A stretch of 64,000 nucleotides of DNA from a virus, in IMG/VR virus record IMGVR_UViG_3300020474_001461, positions 1-64,000 of that record. One strand, written 5' to 3'. Both the position numbers and the translations under genes were made by a program. The notes below the pieces were generated by a model. The model worked only from the letters and a program-made list of their open reading frames with translations, did no database searches and had not been told where the DNA came from. This document shows, in pieces, positions 50,144-59,893 of this stretch (the first letter of the stretch is position 1; every line of letters starts with the position of its first letter).

Positions 50144-51234
50144 AATAATATTTCTACTTTCTTTAATGCTGCTGCAATTACTTGGTGCATATCATAATAC
50201 TTATATTCTGCTAATCTACCACCAAATATTACTTTGTCTTGTTGTTGTGACAGTTTTTTATACTTGTTATACTTTTCGTTGTTTACTTTATCATTCACAG
50301 GATAAAAAGGTTCTACACCTCTTTCATATGGTTGTGGATACTCCCAACTAACGTAAGTTCCCTCTTGATTTTGATTATCAAAATACTTATGTTCTATGAT
50401 TCTTGTATATGGTGTTTCTGAGTCCGTATAGTTCATAACTGCACATCCTTGATAGTTGTCCTTTGATTTGTACATCTTATTCATCCAACTTACTGACTTA
50501 TATTCTAAATCACCATATTTGTAATCATAGTATTTATCAATTGGTCCTGTATATATTACTTTTTCACCTAAACCTTCCCAAAAGTCTTTTTTATCAAAAT
50601 AATCTGTTTCTGTAAATACTTCAATGTCTTCTAATAATCTTTCAAATATCTGAGTGTATCCACCGATTGGTATTCCTTGATATTTGTCATTAAAATAGTT
50701 GTTATTGTAACTAAACCTAACAGGTAATCTTTTGATAATTGATTTTGGTAACAACATACAAGGTTTCATCCACTGTTTTTCAGTATAACCTTTTATTAAC
50801 TTTTCGTAAATATCTTTTCCAACAAGAGCCTGTGCTTGCTCTTCTAAATTAGTAGGATTACCTTCAAATTTTTGTGATTCAATCTTTTCTTTTGCGTCTT
50901 CAGGAGTTCTAACACCCCACATTTTATTGAATGTGTACATATTAAAAGGTAGTGGATATATTTCACCTTTATAGTTTGCTATTGGATTTAATTGAAACTG
51001 ATTAAAGTCTACAAACTGATTTATCCAATGCCACACTTTTTCACTATTTGTATGAAATATATGTGGTCCATATTTGTGTACATGAATTTTATCCACCTCT
51101 TCTGTATAACAGTTACCACCAATGTGGTCTCTTTTTTCAATAACACAAACTTTTTTACCTGCCTCTTTCAGTTCATATGCACAAACTGCTCCATAAAATC
51201 CTGAACCGACAATTAGATAATCGTATTTATACAT
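50140..51234 (-). CDS. glf: UDP-galactopyranose mutase
   Basis: A 364-residue flavoenzyme. YLIVGSGFYGAVCAYELKE and KVCVIEKRDHIGGNCYTE form the FAD site (residues about 6-46). KYGPHIFHTNSEKVWHWINQF, the glf signature, follows, then YTEKQWMKP and IGGYTQIFERLLED. It converts UDP-galactopyranose to UDP-galactofuranose, the donor for galactofuranose in surface glycans. The ATG at 51234 is preferred to a TTG at 51252. It follows a GT2 gene. Confidence 0.93.
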   Translation of the reverse strand: MYKYDYLIVGSGFYGAVCAYELKEAGKKVCVIEKRDHIGGNCYTEEVDKIHVHKYGPHIFHTNSEKVWHWINQFVDFNQFQLNPIANYKGEIYPLPFNMYTFNKMWGVRTPEDAKEKIESQKFEGNPTNLEEQAQALVGKDIYEKLIKGYTEKQWMKPCMLLPKSIIKRLPVRFSYNNNYFNDKYQGIPIGGYTQIFERLLEDIEVFTETDYFDKKDFWEGLGEKVIYTGPIDKYYDYKYGDLEYKSVSWMNKMYKSKDNYQGCAVMNYTDSETPYTRIIEHKYFDNQNQEGTYVSWEYPQPYERGVEPFYPVNDKVNNEKYNKYKKLSQQQDKVIFGGRLAEYKYYDMHQVIAAALKKVEILL

Positions 51235-52315
51235 TTCTTTTTGCAACTTCAAATAATTCTTTACATTTTGTTCCTGTATCAGGATATGATTGGTTATCTA
51301 TAAAAAATGTACAATTAGGAAAAGGATTTTTATTTTTCATAATTTTAGTACAAACTTCCAACATTTGTTCCCAAAACCCATTGTCTCTATAATAGTTTGC
51401 CAAATCAATTAAGTGTTCGTTTCTTCCTTGACAGTATTTTTCCGCCTCTTCCCACTTTTGTAATCCATCATATGGTTCACCTAAAAATGTATACAATCTA
51501 CCTAATAATAGACACCCATAATATGCCATTTCATCCCAACGAGGATTTTTACCGTGAACTTTTTTTAGATACATTTCAAAATAAAATACTGCTCTTCTTG
51601 CATATTCATATGAATGTAGTTCACCAAATGGTAGTTCTTCTGTTTTCCAATAACCATCGTAATATGATTTTCCAATATACCATAGATGATAGTCATCTTC
51701 TAATACTTTTTTAGTTGGTACATTTTCTAACTCAAGTGTCAGTGCGTCTGTAATAAACTTATTGTCTACAGTCCAAGTTTGTCCATCATTTGTTACGATA
51801 TGTCTAAATGATTTCGGTAAAGGTACTCTAACAAAGTCTTCATCCACATCGGGTAGATGTATTGTTTCGTGTCTTTTAGAATGTTTGAAATACCACGGTC
51901 TGTTTGCGTTCCATAACCAAGTTCTGTAGTAGTAACTATCACCTGAGTCTACAGGGATGTTAAAAGAGTCGATAGAAGTATCGTTGAATATCGACCAATC
52001 AAAATCTTCATCTACTCTTAATTGTTCATCTGCGTCCATTCTAATAATCCAATCACATCCATGATTAGAACTTAGACACTTTTGTAAAGTATGGTCTCTA
52101 TTATAGCCAGGAAACTTCCATTCTGTTTCATAAAGAAATCCGTCAATACCCTTTTCTTCAAAAAAATCACGAATTATTTGTTGAGTTCCATCAGTTGACC
52201 CATTATCTTGAATCACCCAATAGTCAATGTACTGATAACACGACTCTAACATTCTAAGAATAGTGTTAGATTCGTTTGCTACCATAGCATTCAAACAAAT
52301 CTTTGTTTGTTTCAT
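51227..52315 (-). CDS. GT2 glycosyltransferase with TPR-like tail
   Basis: A 362-residue protein. Family 2 start KICLNAMVANESNTILRMLES and QDNGSTDGTQQII (about 36-48), and CDWIIRMDADEQLR with DAD (about 93-95). From about residue 220 the chain is helical (YEYARRAVFYFEMYLKK, LIDLANYYRDNGFWEQMLEV), suggesting TPR-like repeats. It is the first gene of the glf set and lies next to trx and nrdA. Confidence 0.85.
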   Translation of the reverse strand: MKQTKICLNAMVANESNTILRMLESCYQYIDYWVIQDNGSTDGTQQIIRDFFEEKGIDGFLYETEWKFPGYNRDHTLQKCLSSNHGCDWIIRMDADEQLRVDEDFDWSIFNDTSIDSFNIPVDSGDSYYYRTWLWNANRPWYFKHSKRHETIHLPDVDEDFVRVPLPKSFRHIVTNDGQTWTVDNKFITDALTLELENVPTKKVLEDDYHLWYIGKSYYDGYWKTEELPFGELHSYEYARRAVFYFEMYLKKVHGKNPRWDEMAYYGCLLLGRLYTFLGEPYDGLQKWEEAEKYCQGRNEHLIDLANYYRDNGFWEQMLEVCTKIMKNKNPFPNCTFFIDNQSYPDTGTKCKELFEVAKRNV

Positions 52316-52328
52316 AACCTTTTACTTT

Positions 52329-52565
52329 TTATACAGATAAGTACTCGTTCATTGGTTTTACACCAATAATTCTTTTTACCTCAATTTGATTTTCTAACAA
52401 AACTACAGTTGGAACACTCCTTATACCATATCTTTGTGCTAAATCGGACTGTTCATCCACATTTATTTTATTTACAGGAATTGTATTACCGACTTGTTCC
52501 ATAACAGGACTCAACATCTTACATGGACCACACCATGGTGCTGAAAAATATAAATATTCTTTCAT
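52329..52565 (-). CDS. thioredoxin
   Basis: A 78-residue minimal thioredoxin. YFSAPWCGPCKMLSP (residues 6-20) has the WCGPC active site, and RSVPTVVLLENQ the cis-Pro loop. It is shorter than bacterial thioredoxin (about 108). Directly follows nrdA, so it probably recycles the reductase's C-terminal cysteines. Confidence 0.93.
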   Translation of the reverse strand: MKEYLYFSAPWCGPCKMLSPVMEQVGNTIPVNKINVDEQSDLAQRYGIRSVPTVVLLENQIEVKRIIGVKPMNEYLSV

Positions 52566-52579
52566 TTTCTTACTTTCAT

Positions 52580-54364
52580 TTAACCATCACAGGATACACA
52601 ATCAGGGTCCAATGCTCGTGCTGCGATATCACCACGAAGGACGGACTCTGTTCTCATATAGTATAAAGTTTTAATCCCTTGTTTCCATGATTCCATAGTG
52701 ACTTGATTAATCCACTTTGGACTTGCTTCAGATGGAAACGCCAGATTCAACGAAACTGATTGGTCAATATATTGCTGTCTAACACCTGCCTGTCTAATTA
52801 ATTCTAACTGATTAATTTCTTTAAAAGTCTTAAATACATCTTTAACCCAAAAAACTTGTTCTTTATCAAATGATTCTTGTGGGATATCTTCTCTTTTTAG
52901 TAGTTTTCCATCTACATATCCCCAATCATCTAATTGTTTAATATCTTGAACTGAACCACCATCTTCTAAGATTTTATCCCAAGTTGGTTTTTTATTTATA
53001 CCAACTTTTCTAAGAACTTTTTCTAATTCAAGATTCTTACGGATAAATGTACCTTTTGCTGTTTGTTCAGTAAATACATTTGATGGCCATGGTTCAATAC
53101 CTGCTGAAACATTACCACTTAGTTTAGAGTTGGATACAGTTGGTGCGATTGCTCTTAAGTGAGTGTTTCTAAATCCACTATCTTTACACCATAATGGTTC
53201 ACCCATTTCTGTTGCCATATCTCTACTTGCTCTTTCTGATTCAATTTTTATTTGTGAAAAAATCTTACGAGTTTCAAATTGAGAAGGTAATCCTTCAAAT
53301 GAAATACCTTTTCTTTGTAAGTAAGTATGCCATCCAAGAACACCTAATCCTAATGCTCTACCTTTTTCTGCAGAACGAACTGAATTTTCAAATCCTCTCA
53401 TGTTTTTTGCTTTTTGGATAAACTCTGAAAGAACTCCATCCAAGAACCAAGTTGCTGTATAAATTAAATCAGTATCTTTCCACTCATCGTACTTTGCTAA
53501 GTTAAGTGAAGACAAACAACAAACAAATGAGTGATTTTCATCTGTATGTAATACGATTTCAGAACAGATATTAGTCATGAAAACTTTCAATCCATTATCT
53601 TTATACATTGGTGGATTTGCGTTGTTTACGTTACCTTTAAACATGATATACGGTTCACCTGTTGCTTTTCTCTTCTGAAGTAATTTACCCCATCTTCTTC
53701 TTGCTTCAGATTCACCATCTTCTAATTTTCTCATAAACTTGTTACCAACAACAACACACTGATGTAAGTTCATACATTGTCTATTTACATCACCTTTTGG
53801 TTCTCTTATTTCAATCCATTCATCAAAATCATCGTGTTCGATATTCAAGTTTACAGATGCTGCTCCTCTTCTAACTGCACCTTGATTTGTTGCAAGGATT
53901 GTAGAATCATAAATCTTACAAAATGGTACGACACCATCAGATGTTCCGTTTTGTGTAATGTTAGAACCTGCGGGTCTAATCATATTTACTCCAATACCTA
54001 CTCCACCACCGTGTTTTGCAAGTAACATCATTTCTAAGTTTTTGTGACCAATTTCTTGAATTGAATCTCCTACATCAATACCAAAACAACTAATTGGTAA
54101 ACCTCTGTCTGTTCCCGTATTGGATAATACAGGTGACGCCAGATTTAACCACCCTTTCCATATGTAATCAAAAAACTTTGACGCAAGTTGTGGTTTATTC
54201 AGTCTTCTTGCAACTGCTGTTGATACTCTCCAATATGCGTCTTTGGGTTTTTCGTCAGGAAGTAAATAACCTTTTGATATTGTTTTTACATAGATTTCCG
54301 TGTTTGCCCAAACAGGAAAATCTACACCAACTTCCCAACCTAAATTTTCTGCGTAATTCTTCAT
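52580..54364 (-). CDS. nrdA: ribonucleotide reductase large subunit (NrdA)
   Basis: A 594-residue class I alpha subunit. It has SPVLSNTGTDRGLPISCFGI, the AKHGGGVGIGVN loop and RRGAASVNLNIEHDDFDEW. The catalytic TNICSEI (N-x-C-x-E) is present, and the redox cysteines are in the C-terminal RALDPDCVSCDG. It lacks the N-terminal ATP-cone, shortening it from the usual 750. It reduces NDPs to dNDPs with NrdB and thioredoxin. Loss of the cone removes overall dATP inhibition. Confidence 0.95.
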   Translation of the reverse strand: MKNYAENLGWEVGVDFPVWANTEIYVKTISKGYLLPDEKPKDAYWRVSTAVARRLNKPQLASKFFDYIWKGWLNLASPVLSNTGTDRGLPISCFGIDVGDSIQEIGHKNLEMMLLAKHGGGVGIGVNMIRPAGSNITQNGTSDGVVPFCKIYDSTILATNQGAVRRGAASVNLNIEHDDFDEWIEIREPKGDVNRQCMNLHQCVVVGNKFMRKLEDGESEARRRWGKLLQKRKATGEPYIMFKGNVNNANPPMYKDNGLKVFMTNICSEIVLHTDENHSFVCCLSSLNLAKYDEWKDTDLIYTATWFLDGVLSEFIQKAKNMRGFENSVRSAEKGRALGLGVLGWHTYLQRKGISFEGLPSQFETRKIFSQIKIESERASRDMATEMGEPLWCKDSGFRNTHLRAIAPTVSNSKLSGNVSAGIEPWPSNVFTEQTAKGTFIRKNLELEKVLRKVGINKKPTWDKILEDGGSVQDIKQLDDWGYVDGKLLKREDIPQESFDKEQVFWVKDVFKTFKEINQLELIRQAGVRQQYIDQSVSLNLAFPSEASPKWINQVTMESWKQGIKTLYYMRTESVLRGDIAARALDPDCVSCDG

Positions 54365-54376
54365 AACTAATTTTTC

Positions 54377-55372
54377 TTAAAATATGTCGTCCCAATCTTC
54401 ACCTTCATTTGCCTTGCTATAATCAGTAGGTCTGATAGCGAAGAAATCCGTATGTGTTTGTCCACCTGTTAAATGGTAGAACCAATCTAATTCTGATGCT
54501 GACTCGTCATCATAGTCTGTAATGACCTCATCATATCCTAATTCTTTGTATTTTTCGTTTATTCTTCTTTTGATAAAGTTTTTAAGGTCTTCTTTTTTGA
54601 GATTTTCTAAATCACCTTTTTCAAACATTTTATCAATAAATTTTAGTTCCAAATCTAACATAGTTTCTGCTGCCTCTCTAATTACAGGTTTTGCGTCTTC
54701 TATTAGTTCGGGATACTCATTACACATATGTCTAAATAATTGAATACCCATTTTAGAGTGTAATGATTCGTCTCTTACACTCCATTTCATTTGTTGACCA
54801 ATACCTTTTAGTCTGTTTCTCATTTGGAATGAGTAAAGTACTGCGAATGAAGAATAAAGTGCTACTCCTTCTGCAAATGCACTAAATATAGCAAGAGACC
54901 TTGCTACTTCAGTTCTTGCCTTTGGATTTGTTTTTAAATCCTCAAAAGTATAATCTGATGATACTTCTGCTAATGTCTCAAATCTTTCTGCTGTTGCAGG
55001 TTCGTGTAAAAATGCTTCAAAGTCTTCTAAACCTAATGATTCGTTTAGATATGAATATGCTGTTGCGTGAATGGTTTCTTGTGAACCAAACATCATTGCC
55101 ATCTGTTTTATTTCATGTTTTGGAAACCAATGTGTTACCATAGTTGTCCAATAATCCGATACTGCACATTCAGTTTGAGCAAACCCAAGTAATATATTAC
55201 CAACTAAGTGTTTTTCCTCAACTGACAAATTTTCATTCCAATCTTTGATGTCACCCTGCATAGGGATTTCTGTATGTAACCAAAATGCTTGTGCTTGTTT
55301 TAACCAACCTTCTGTATAGTATTGTGGATATTCAAATGGTTTAAAGGGTATACGATTGTCAAATAATCCCAT
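54377..55372 (-). CDS. nrdB: ribonucleotide reductase small subunit (NrdB)
   Basis: A 331-residue class I beta subunit. AQTECAVSDYW, SQETIHATAYSYL (Glu-x2-His and the radical Tyr in the HATAY segment), EGVALYSSFAVLYSFQMR, and RDESLHSKMG (D/E-x2-H) provide the di-iron ligands. It ends EGEDWDDIF, the tail that binds NrdA. Precedes nrdA by 12 bp. Confidence 0.95.
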   Translation of the reverse strand: MGLFDNRIPFKPFEYPQYYTEGWLKQAQAFWLHTEIPMQGDIKDWNENLSVEEKHLVGNILLGFAQTECAVSDYWTTMVTHWFPKHEIKQMAMMFGSQETIHATAYSYLNESLGLEDFEAFLHEPATAERFETLAEVSSDYTFEDLKTNPKARTEVARSLAIFSAFAEGVALYSSFAVLYSFQMRNRLKGIGQQMKWSVRDESLHSKMGIQLFRHMCNEYPELIEDAKPVIREAAETMLDLELKFIDKMFEKGDLENLKKEDLKNFIKRRINEKYKELGYDEVITDYDDESASELDWFYHLTGGQTHTDFFAIRPTDYSKANEGEDWDDIF

Positions 55373-55433
55373 AATTTCTTAAATTAATTTTTAGAGTTAT
55401 ACTTTTGTTTTAGTCGGTGATAATATATATGAT

Positions 55434-56792
55434 TTAAAAATCAATATCACCCGACATTTCCTTATATTTTTGCGCTAATTCTTTTCTTACTAAACTCTCC
55501 CCCTGTTTCATTTGACTTGTAGTCTTTCTACCATCAATGGAATCATCATTATAAATGTGAATTTGCCCTGTCGAAAAGTTTGCTTTAGATGGGAATGTCA
55601 TTCCATCAGGTCCAAACCTATTTTTTATTACATGCCACCTACCTGTACCTGCGAGTTTGTCTTCTATTTTACGAGATAATGATACAACAAAATCTGCTGT
55701 CATCATCTTTGAAAACGAACCTGCTATCTTAGTACCTGTAATTATGTCATCTTCTGCACCACTTCTATTAATTTGTGATGCTGTATAAACAGGTACTTCA
55801 TATTCACCTGCCATACCACGAAGGTCTTCAATAATTTCTTCTAACTCTTCGTGTCTTTTTTCTTTTGTAGGACCTCTCAATAAATCTGCATAATCAACTA
55901 TTACTACATCAGGTCTTTTACCTTGTAGTATCATCTTGTCCATATGTGCTTTTAGTGATGTTACACTGGCGGTTTTGGTTGGATAGTGTTTTACGACTAA
56001 ATCACCTGACACAGACCCAACTGCTTTGGTCACATCTTCCATGTTGTATTTCAGATTTGCAACTGCAACTCCACTCAATACCGCATCATACCTCTGACCA
56101 ACATAACCTTCATTTAATTCAAGGGTATAGTGTGCGACCACTTTACCCTTCTTCATCGCGTTTACTCCAATGTTTATTAACGACCATGACTTACCAATAC
56201 CTGGCGGTGCTGCGAATAAAATTAATTCACCCTTCCCGAAACCACCTTGTGTAATCTCATCAATAACTTGCCACCCTGTTGAAACAACGTTTCTAACAGT
56301 GTCTTCATACCTTTCTACTATCATAGATTTATATTCATGACCGATATCAGAATCTTGACCAGCTTTCATTGCTGTATCAATGTTCTTTTTAATCATATCA
56401 TATTTACCACTTTCTAATAAAGGTACTGAATCTAATATTGCGTTCTTGATAGATTGATTTTTACAAAAGTCAAGAACTTCTTGTTTTACGAATTCTAAGT
56501 CATCACTTTCTAAATGATTCCACGCAAACTTTAGTGTATCAATAACAGAAGTTTTTAATACCTCTCGTTCTATTGAATTAATTTTAACTTTAAGAACATC
56601 TAAAGTTGGCATTTTCTCAAACTCGTTCATATATTTTAGAATGGTTCTAACTAACCACTCTGCTGCTTCAGAGTCAAAATATTCAGGTTTAATAATATCA
56701 TATATTTGTCTCGTAAAAGACCTATCTGATAATATAGATGATATTACCTTATTCTGAAATGTTGTACTAAACCTTGACCCTAACTTTTCCAT
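55434..56792 (-). CDS. 41: replicative DnaB-type helicase (gp41)
   Basis: A 452-residue hexameric helicase. The N-terminal domain (1-150) is helical. LILFAAPPGIGKSWSLIN holds Walker A (195-202), VVIVDYADLL is Walker B (about 296-305), and SQINRSG and KIAGSFSKMMTADFV are the H3/H4-like motifs. Matches gp41 of T4-like phages. Own promoter at 56800. Confidence 0.93.
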   Translation of the reverse strand: MEKLGSRFSTTFQNKVISSILSDRSFTRQIYDIIKPEYFDSEAAEWLVRTILKYMNEFEKMPTLDVLKVKINSIEREVLKTSVIDTLKFAWNHLESDDLEFVKQEVLDFCKNQSIKNAILDSVPLLESGKYDMIKKNIDTAMKAGQDSDIGHEYKSMIVERYEDTVRNVVSTGWQVIDEITQGGFGKGELILFAAPPGIGKSWSLINIGVNAMKKGKVVAHYTLELNEGYVGQRYDAVLSGVAVANLKYNMEDVTKAVGSVSGDLVVKHYPTKTASVTSLKAHMDKMILQGKRPDVVIVDYADLLRGPTKEKRHEELEEIIEDLRGMAGEYEVPVYTASQINRSGAEDDIITGTKIAGSFSKMMTADFVVSLSRKIEDKLAGTGRWHVIKNRFGPDGMTFPSKANFSTGQIHIYNDDSIDGRKTTSQMKQGESLVRKELAQKYKEMSGDIDF

Positions 56793-56799
56793 AAACTAT

Positions 56800-56829
56800 A
56801 ATATACAAAATTATTTCTTAATATCAAAA
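56800..56829 (-). promoter_or_regulatory. promoter upstream of gp41 helicase
   Basis: TTTTGA at 56824-56829, 18-bp spacer and TATATT at 56800-56805 on the minus strand. It overlaps the end of the exonuclease gene. The -35 differs from TTTGGA at one or two bases. Confidence 0.6.
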
Positions 56830-57866
56830 TGATTTCTTAGATTATTTTCCAAAATGTTAAAAGAATTTCTTAACCAAGAATCTACATTTGCAAATGCTGT
56901 ATATAATTTATCATACATAAACATTTTTTTAAATTCTATCATATTCAACCTATTACCTTCAGAATCCATAATTTCTCTAACATTTGATTTTATAGAAGAT
57001 GATATTTCAGGGTCGTGTAATTGCATTAACTTATGATTTAACTCTATAATATCAGTATTTTCACTTAGTTTTTTTGACAACTTATCATCACACTCTGTAG
57101 AACATTTCTCAATGAATGTGTCTAAAGAAAGTTCATTTTCACCTAAAAAGGTCATTTTTTTCTCTATTGTCTTTATACCAATACCGTTTACACCTTTTAT
57201 ATTATCCGATTTATCACCCATCAAACATCTGTAAAATATTAGATTTTGAGGAGTAACACCATACTCTTCTTTTACCATTTCAGGAGTATAAAGTTTTTTC
57301 TTAGTTAATGCGTAAACAGAAACTCTGTCATCTACTAATTGTAAGAAATCTTTGTCTGATGAACAGATTGTAACTTCATTCTCAAAATAATGATTAGCAA
57401 GATATGCGATTATATCATCTGCTTCAACATAATCTATATATGTTAGTGATAAAGGTAGGATTTGTAAATATTCAATCAGTCTACTGAATTGTTTTCTCAT
57501 CGACACTTCTTGGTCTTCTAAGTCTTCGTATCCTGCTAATCTATTTAGTTTGGTTAAACCCTTTCTACCTTCTTTATATCCCTTGTGTATTTGTTTTCTT
57601 CTATTAGAACCACCCTTACCATCAAATACTATAACAACACGAGTGGGTTTTAATGTACGGATTATTGAGGCGGTGGACAAGAGAAACCCCGTCACACCAC
57701 CACAATGTTCACCGTCATCATTGAGTGCAGGAACTGCTCCAAAACATCTAATGAACTGATTAAGTCCATCGAGTATTAAAACTCTGTCGTTTAAAGATTC
57801 ATCTTTTACTTCGTTATGTTCTATACTTACTTGTTTAAGGAGTTCCTTATATCTGTTATTCATCAA
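56811..57866 (-). CDS. rnh: 5'-3' exonuclease / RNase H (PIN/FEN-like)
   Basis: A 351-residue FEN-type nuclease. VLILDGLNQFIRCFGA and RVVIVFDGKGGSNRRKQIH (about residues 76-94) give the first acidic site, DYVEADDIIAYLA and TICSSDKDFLQLV the second and third, and GDKSDNIKGVNGIGIKT the helix-hairpin-helix. In T4, rnh removes RNA primers. It overlaps the UvsX gene by 11 bp. Confidence 0.88.
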   Translation of the reverse strand: MMNNRYKELLKQVSIEHNEVKDESLNDRVLILDGLNQFIRCFGAVPALNDDGEHCGGVTGFLLSTASIIRTLKPTRVVIVFDGKGGSNRRKQIHKGYKEGRKGLTKLNRLAGYEDLEDQEVSMRKQFSRLIEYLQILPLSLTYIDYVEADDIIAYLANHYFENEVTICSSDKDFLQLVDDRVSVYALTKKKLYTPEMVKEEYGVTPQNLIFYRCLMGDKSDNIKGVNGIGIKTIEKKMTFLGENELSLDTFIEKCSTECDDKLSKKLSENTDIIELNHKLMQLHDPEISSSIKSNVREIMDSEGNRLNMIEFKKMFMYDKLYTAFANVDSWLRNSFNILENNLRNHFDIKK

Positions 57867-58983
57867 AACTTGCTACTTCAACGTTATCAATATTTGCTTC
57901 TGCACTCGATTCTTTGTAAGACATAATATATGAATTACAAATTTCATTGTAGATACTATCTTTCAACTCAGGTCTACTATCTAATAAGTCATCCCAAGTT
58001 TTTGCTTGGAACTTTAGTTCCTCACCTGTTTCTTTATCTACATAGGTATACCAAGCTCCACTCTGAGATACTAACTTATATGTTTTCATCATATTTAACC
58101 ATGAACCATAATTGTCAATACCTCTATCAAAGTAGATATCAAAATCAACTGAACGTAATGGTGGACCCATTCTGTTCTTTATCACTTGTGCTCTTGTTTT
58201 GATACCAACTACTTGGTCTACTCCACCTATTTTAGATTTAAGTTGTCCCATTGATTTTAACCTAATTCTACAAGAAGAGTGGAATGCGATTGCTTTACCA
58301 CCACTTGTAGTCCAAGGGTCACCAAAAGAAACACCTAATCTTGTTCTTAGTTGGTTTGTAAAAATTAAAGAAATTCTCTCTCTACCAATCAAGTTGGTTA
58401 CTTTTCTCATTGCTTTCGATATAATGATTGCTTTTTGAGTTGCGTAACCTGCTTGGTCGTAATCTGCTGAGATTTCTACTTTAGTCGATGCCCCTGCGAC
58501 TGAATCTACAACTATCGTAACTAATTTCTTTTTATCTGACGACCTTACTGACTCTATAATAGAATCAATGGCTTCAAAAATATCTTCAACTGTTTCAAGA
58601 GGGACGTATAACATCGTTTTAATATCAACACCAATCGCTTCTAAAAACTCCATATTACATGCGTTCTCAGTGTCTATATAAACACCAAGACCACCTTGTT
58701 TTTGAGTATCTGCTATTGCATGTGCTGCTAATAAAGATTTACCACTTCCTTCTAATCCTGTAATTTCAGTAATTCTACCAACAGGTAATCCACCATTTGG
58801 TCTGTTTGAAATTGCAAGGTCTAACATTGGTGAACCTGAGGACACCCACCCGTCAAGGTCGGTGGGTGTTTGTTCACCCCCATCTAAAAAGTATGCAACT
58901 TTGTGGTTGGATTTAAACTTTTTGTTCAGGTTGTCAGCCAAGATTGAAGATAGTTCGTCACGAACATTCTTTTTCTTTGCCAT
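57856..58983 (-). CDS. uvsX: RecA-like recombinase (UvsX)
   Basis: A 375-residue strand-exchange protein. GLEGSGKS Walker A (76-83), LVTIVVDSVAG Walker B (about 154-164), LIFTNQLRTRLG, and GGKAIAFHSSCRIRL. Lysine-rich start. It catalyses strand exchange in recombination-dependent replication. It starts 2 bp after the gp32 stop. Confidence 0.93.
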   Translation of the reverse strand: MAKKKNVRDELSSILADNLNKKFKSNHKVAYFLDGGEQTPTDLDGWVSSGSPMLDLAISNRPNGGLPVGRITEITGLEGSGKSLLAAHAIADTQKQGGLGVYIDTENACNMEFLEAIGVDIKTMLYVPLETVEDIFEAIDSIIESVRSSDKKKLVTIVVDSVAGASTKVEISADYDQAGYATQKAIIISKAMRKVTNLIGRERISLIFTNQLRTRLGVSFGDPWTTSGGKAIAFHSSCRIRLKSMGQLKSKIGGVDQVVGIKTRAQVIKNRMGPPLRSVDFDIYFDRGIDNYGSWLNMMKTYKLVSQSGAWYTYVDKETGEELKFQAKTWDDLLDSRPELKDSIYNEICNSYIMSYKESSAEANIDNVEVASFDE

Positions 58984-58985
58984 AT

Positions 58986-59747
58986 TTAGTCGTTAAATAA
59001 GTCGTCAAATGCCTCTTTCACATTACTCGCAGGAGAGGTAGCTTCAGTTTTCTCAGTAACTTCTACTTTAGGTTCTTGTTTCTTATCAGTAACTTCACCT
59101 GTATCTAACCATTCTTTTAACATTCCTTCCATTTCTTCATAAGAAACTTTTTTAAATAATGAAGGAAGTTCAATTTGGTCTTTAGAAGTATCTAATACAT
59201 TCTTATCTTCTGATATAGGAGTTGTATTAGGTTTTACTCTGATGTAAGTTTCAGGATAAGTTTTTCCTAACTCTGCTGCTGTTTTAAATTCAACAGTGAT
59301 ATCTCTACCATTTACAGGGTCAGTTAAATCACCATAATCAGGGTCAGCGAAGAATCCAAGAAGTTCTTGGTATACATTCTTACCGAATCCCCAAAACTTA
59401 ACACCTTCTGATTCCTCACCTCTTACTAAGACAGGAACATAAGTTCTCATCTTTGGAGTAAGTTTTCGTGAAAGTTGATAGTCGTCTCTATTCCCTGTTG
59501 ACCTTAGTTTTTCTGCAAACTCTAATAAAGGGTCTGCCTCACCATGAGAACTTGGACTGATAATGTTCTTACCACCAAATCCAAAATGGAAATAAAGTTC
59601 AATGAACGGGTTAGAGGGATTGTGAACGTAAGGAAGAATCCTTACTTGTTGTTTACCTGGCTGTGGTTTCCACAGATTATCGGTTTTTGTAACTTTTGTT
59701 TGAAGCGAGTTCAAACGGTTTCTAATTGCATCTAAATCAATTGCCAT
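58986..59747 (-). CDS. 32: single-stranded DNA-binding protein (gp32)
   Basis: A 253-residue ssDNA-binding protein. The basic N-terminal cooperativity region (IRNRLNSLQTKVTKTDNLW) is followed by PGKQQVRILPYVHNPSNPF, SRKLTPKMRTYVPVLVRGEE and KFWGFGKNVYQELLGFF (the OB-fold core). An acidic C-terminal tail (KEAFDDLFND) recruits the replisome proteins. The usual gp32 zinc-binding Cys/His set is not seen. Promoter at 59790. Confidence 0.9.
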   Translation of the reverse strand: MAIDLDAIRNRLNSLQTKVTKTDNLWKPQPGKQQVRILPYVHNPSNPFIELYFHFGFGGKNIISPSSHGEADPLLEFAEKLRSTGNRDDYQLSRKLTPKMRTYVPVLVRGEESEGVKFWGFGKNVYQELLGFFADPDYGDLTDPVNGRDITVEFKTAAELGKTYPETYIRVKPNTTPISEDKNVLDTSKDQIELPSLFKKVSYEEMEGMLKEWLDTGEVTDKKQEPKVEVTEKTEATSPASNVKEAFDDLFND

Positions 59748-59789
59748 AATTTTACCTTTTTTAATTATTATTTATTTATGTTAGTCACT

Positions 59790-59819
59790 AATATACAACA
59801 TTTAGTTGACAAATCCAAA
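59790..59819 (-). promoter_or_regulatory. promoter upstream of gp32
   Basis: TTTGGA at 59814-59819, 18-bp spacer and TATATT (then AGTGA) at 59790-59795 on the minus strand. It should drive gp32, uvsX and rnh. AAAGG precedes the gp32 ATG. The 59748-59893 gap contains nothing else recognisable. Confidence 0.75.
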
Positions 59820-59893
59820 TGTTTTTTCATTTTTTTTTAATCTTTCAATTCTACTTATATAAATATCAAAATATAATTAGAAAACGTAGATTT

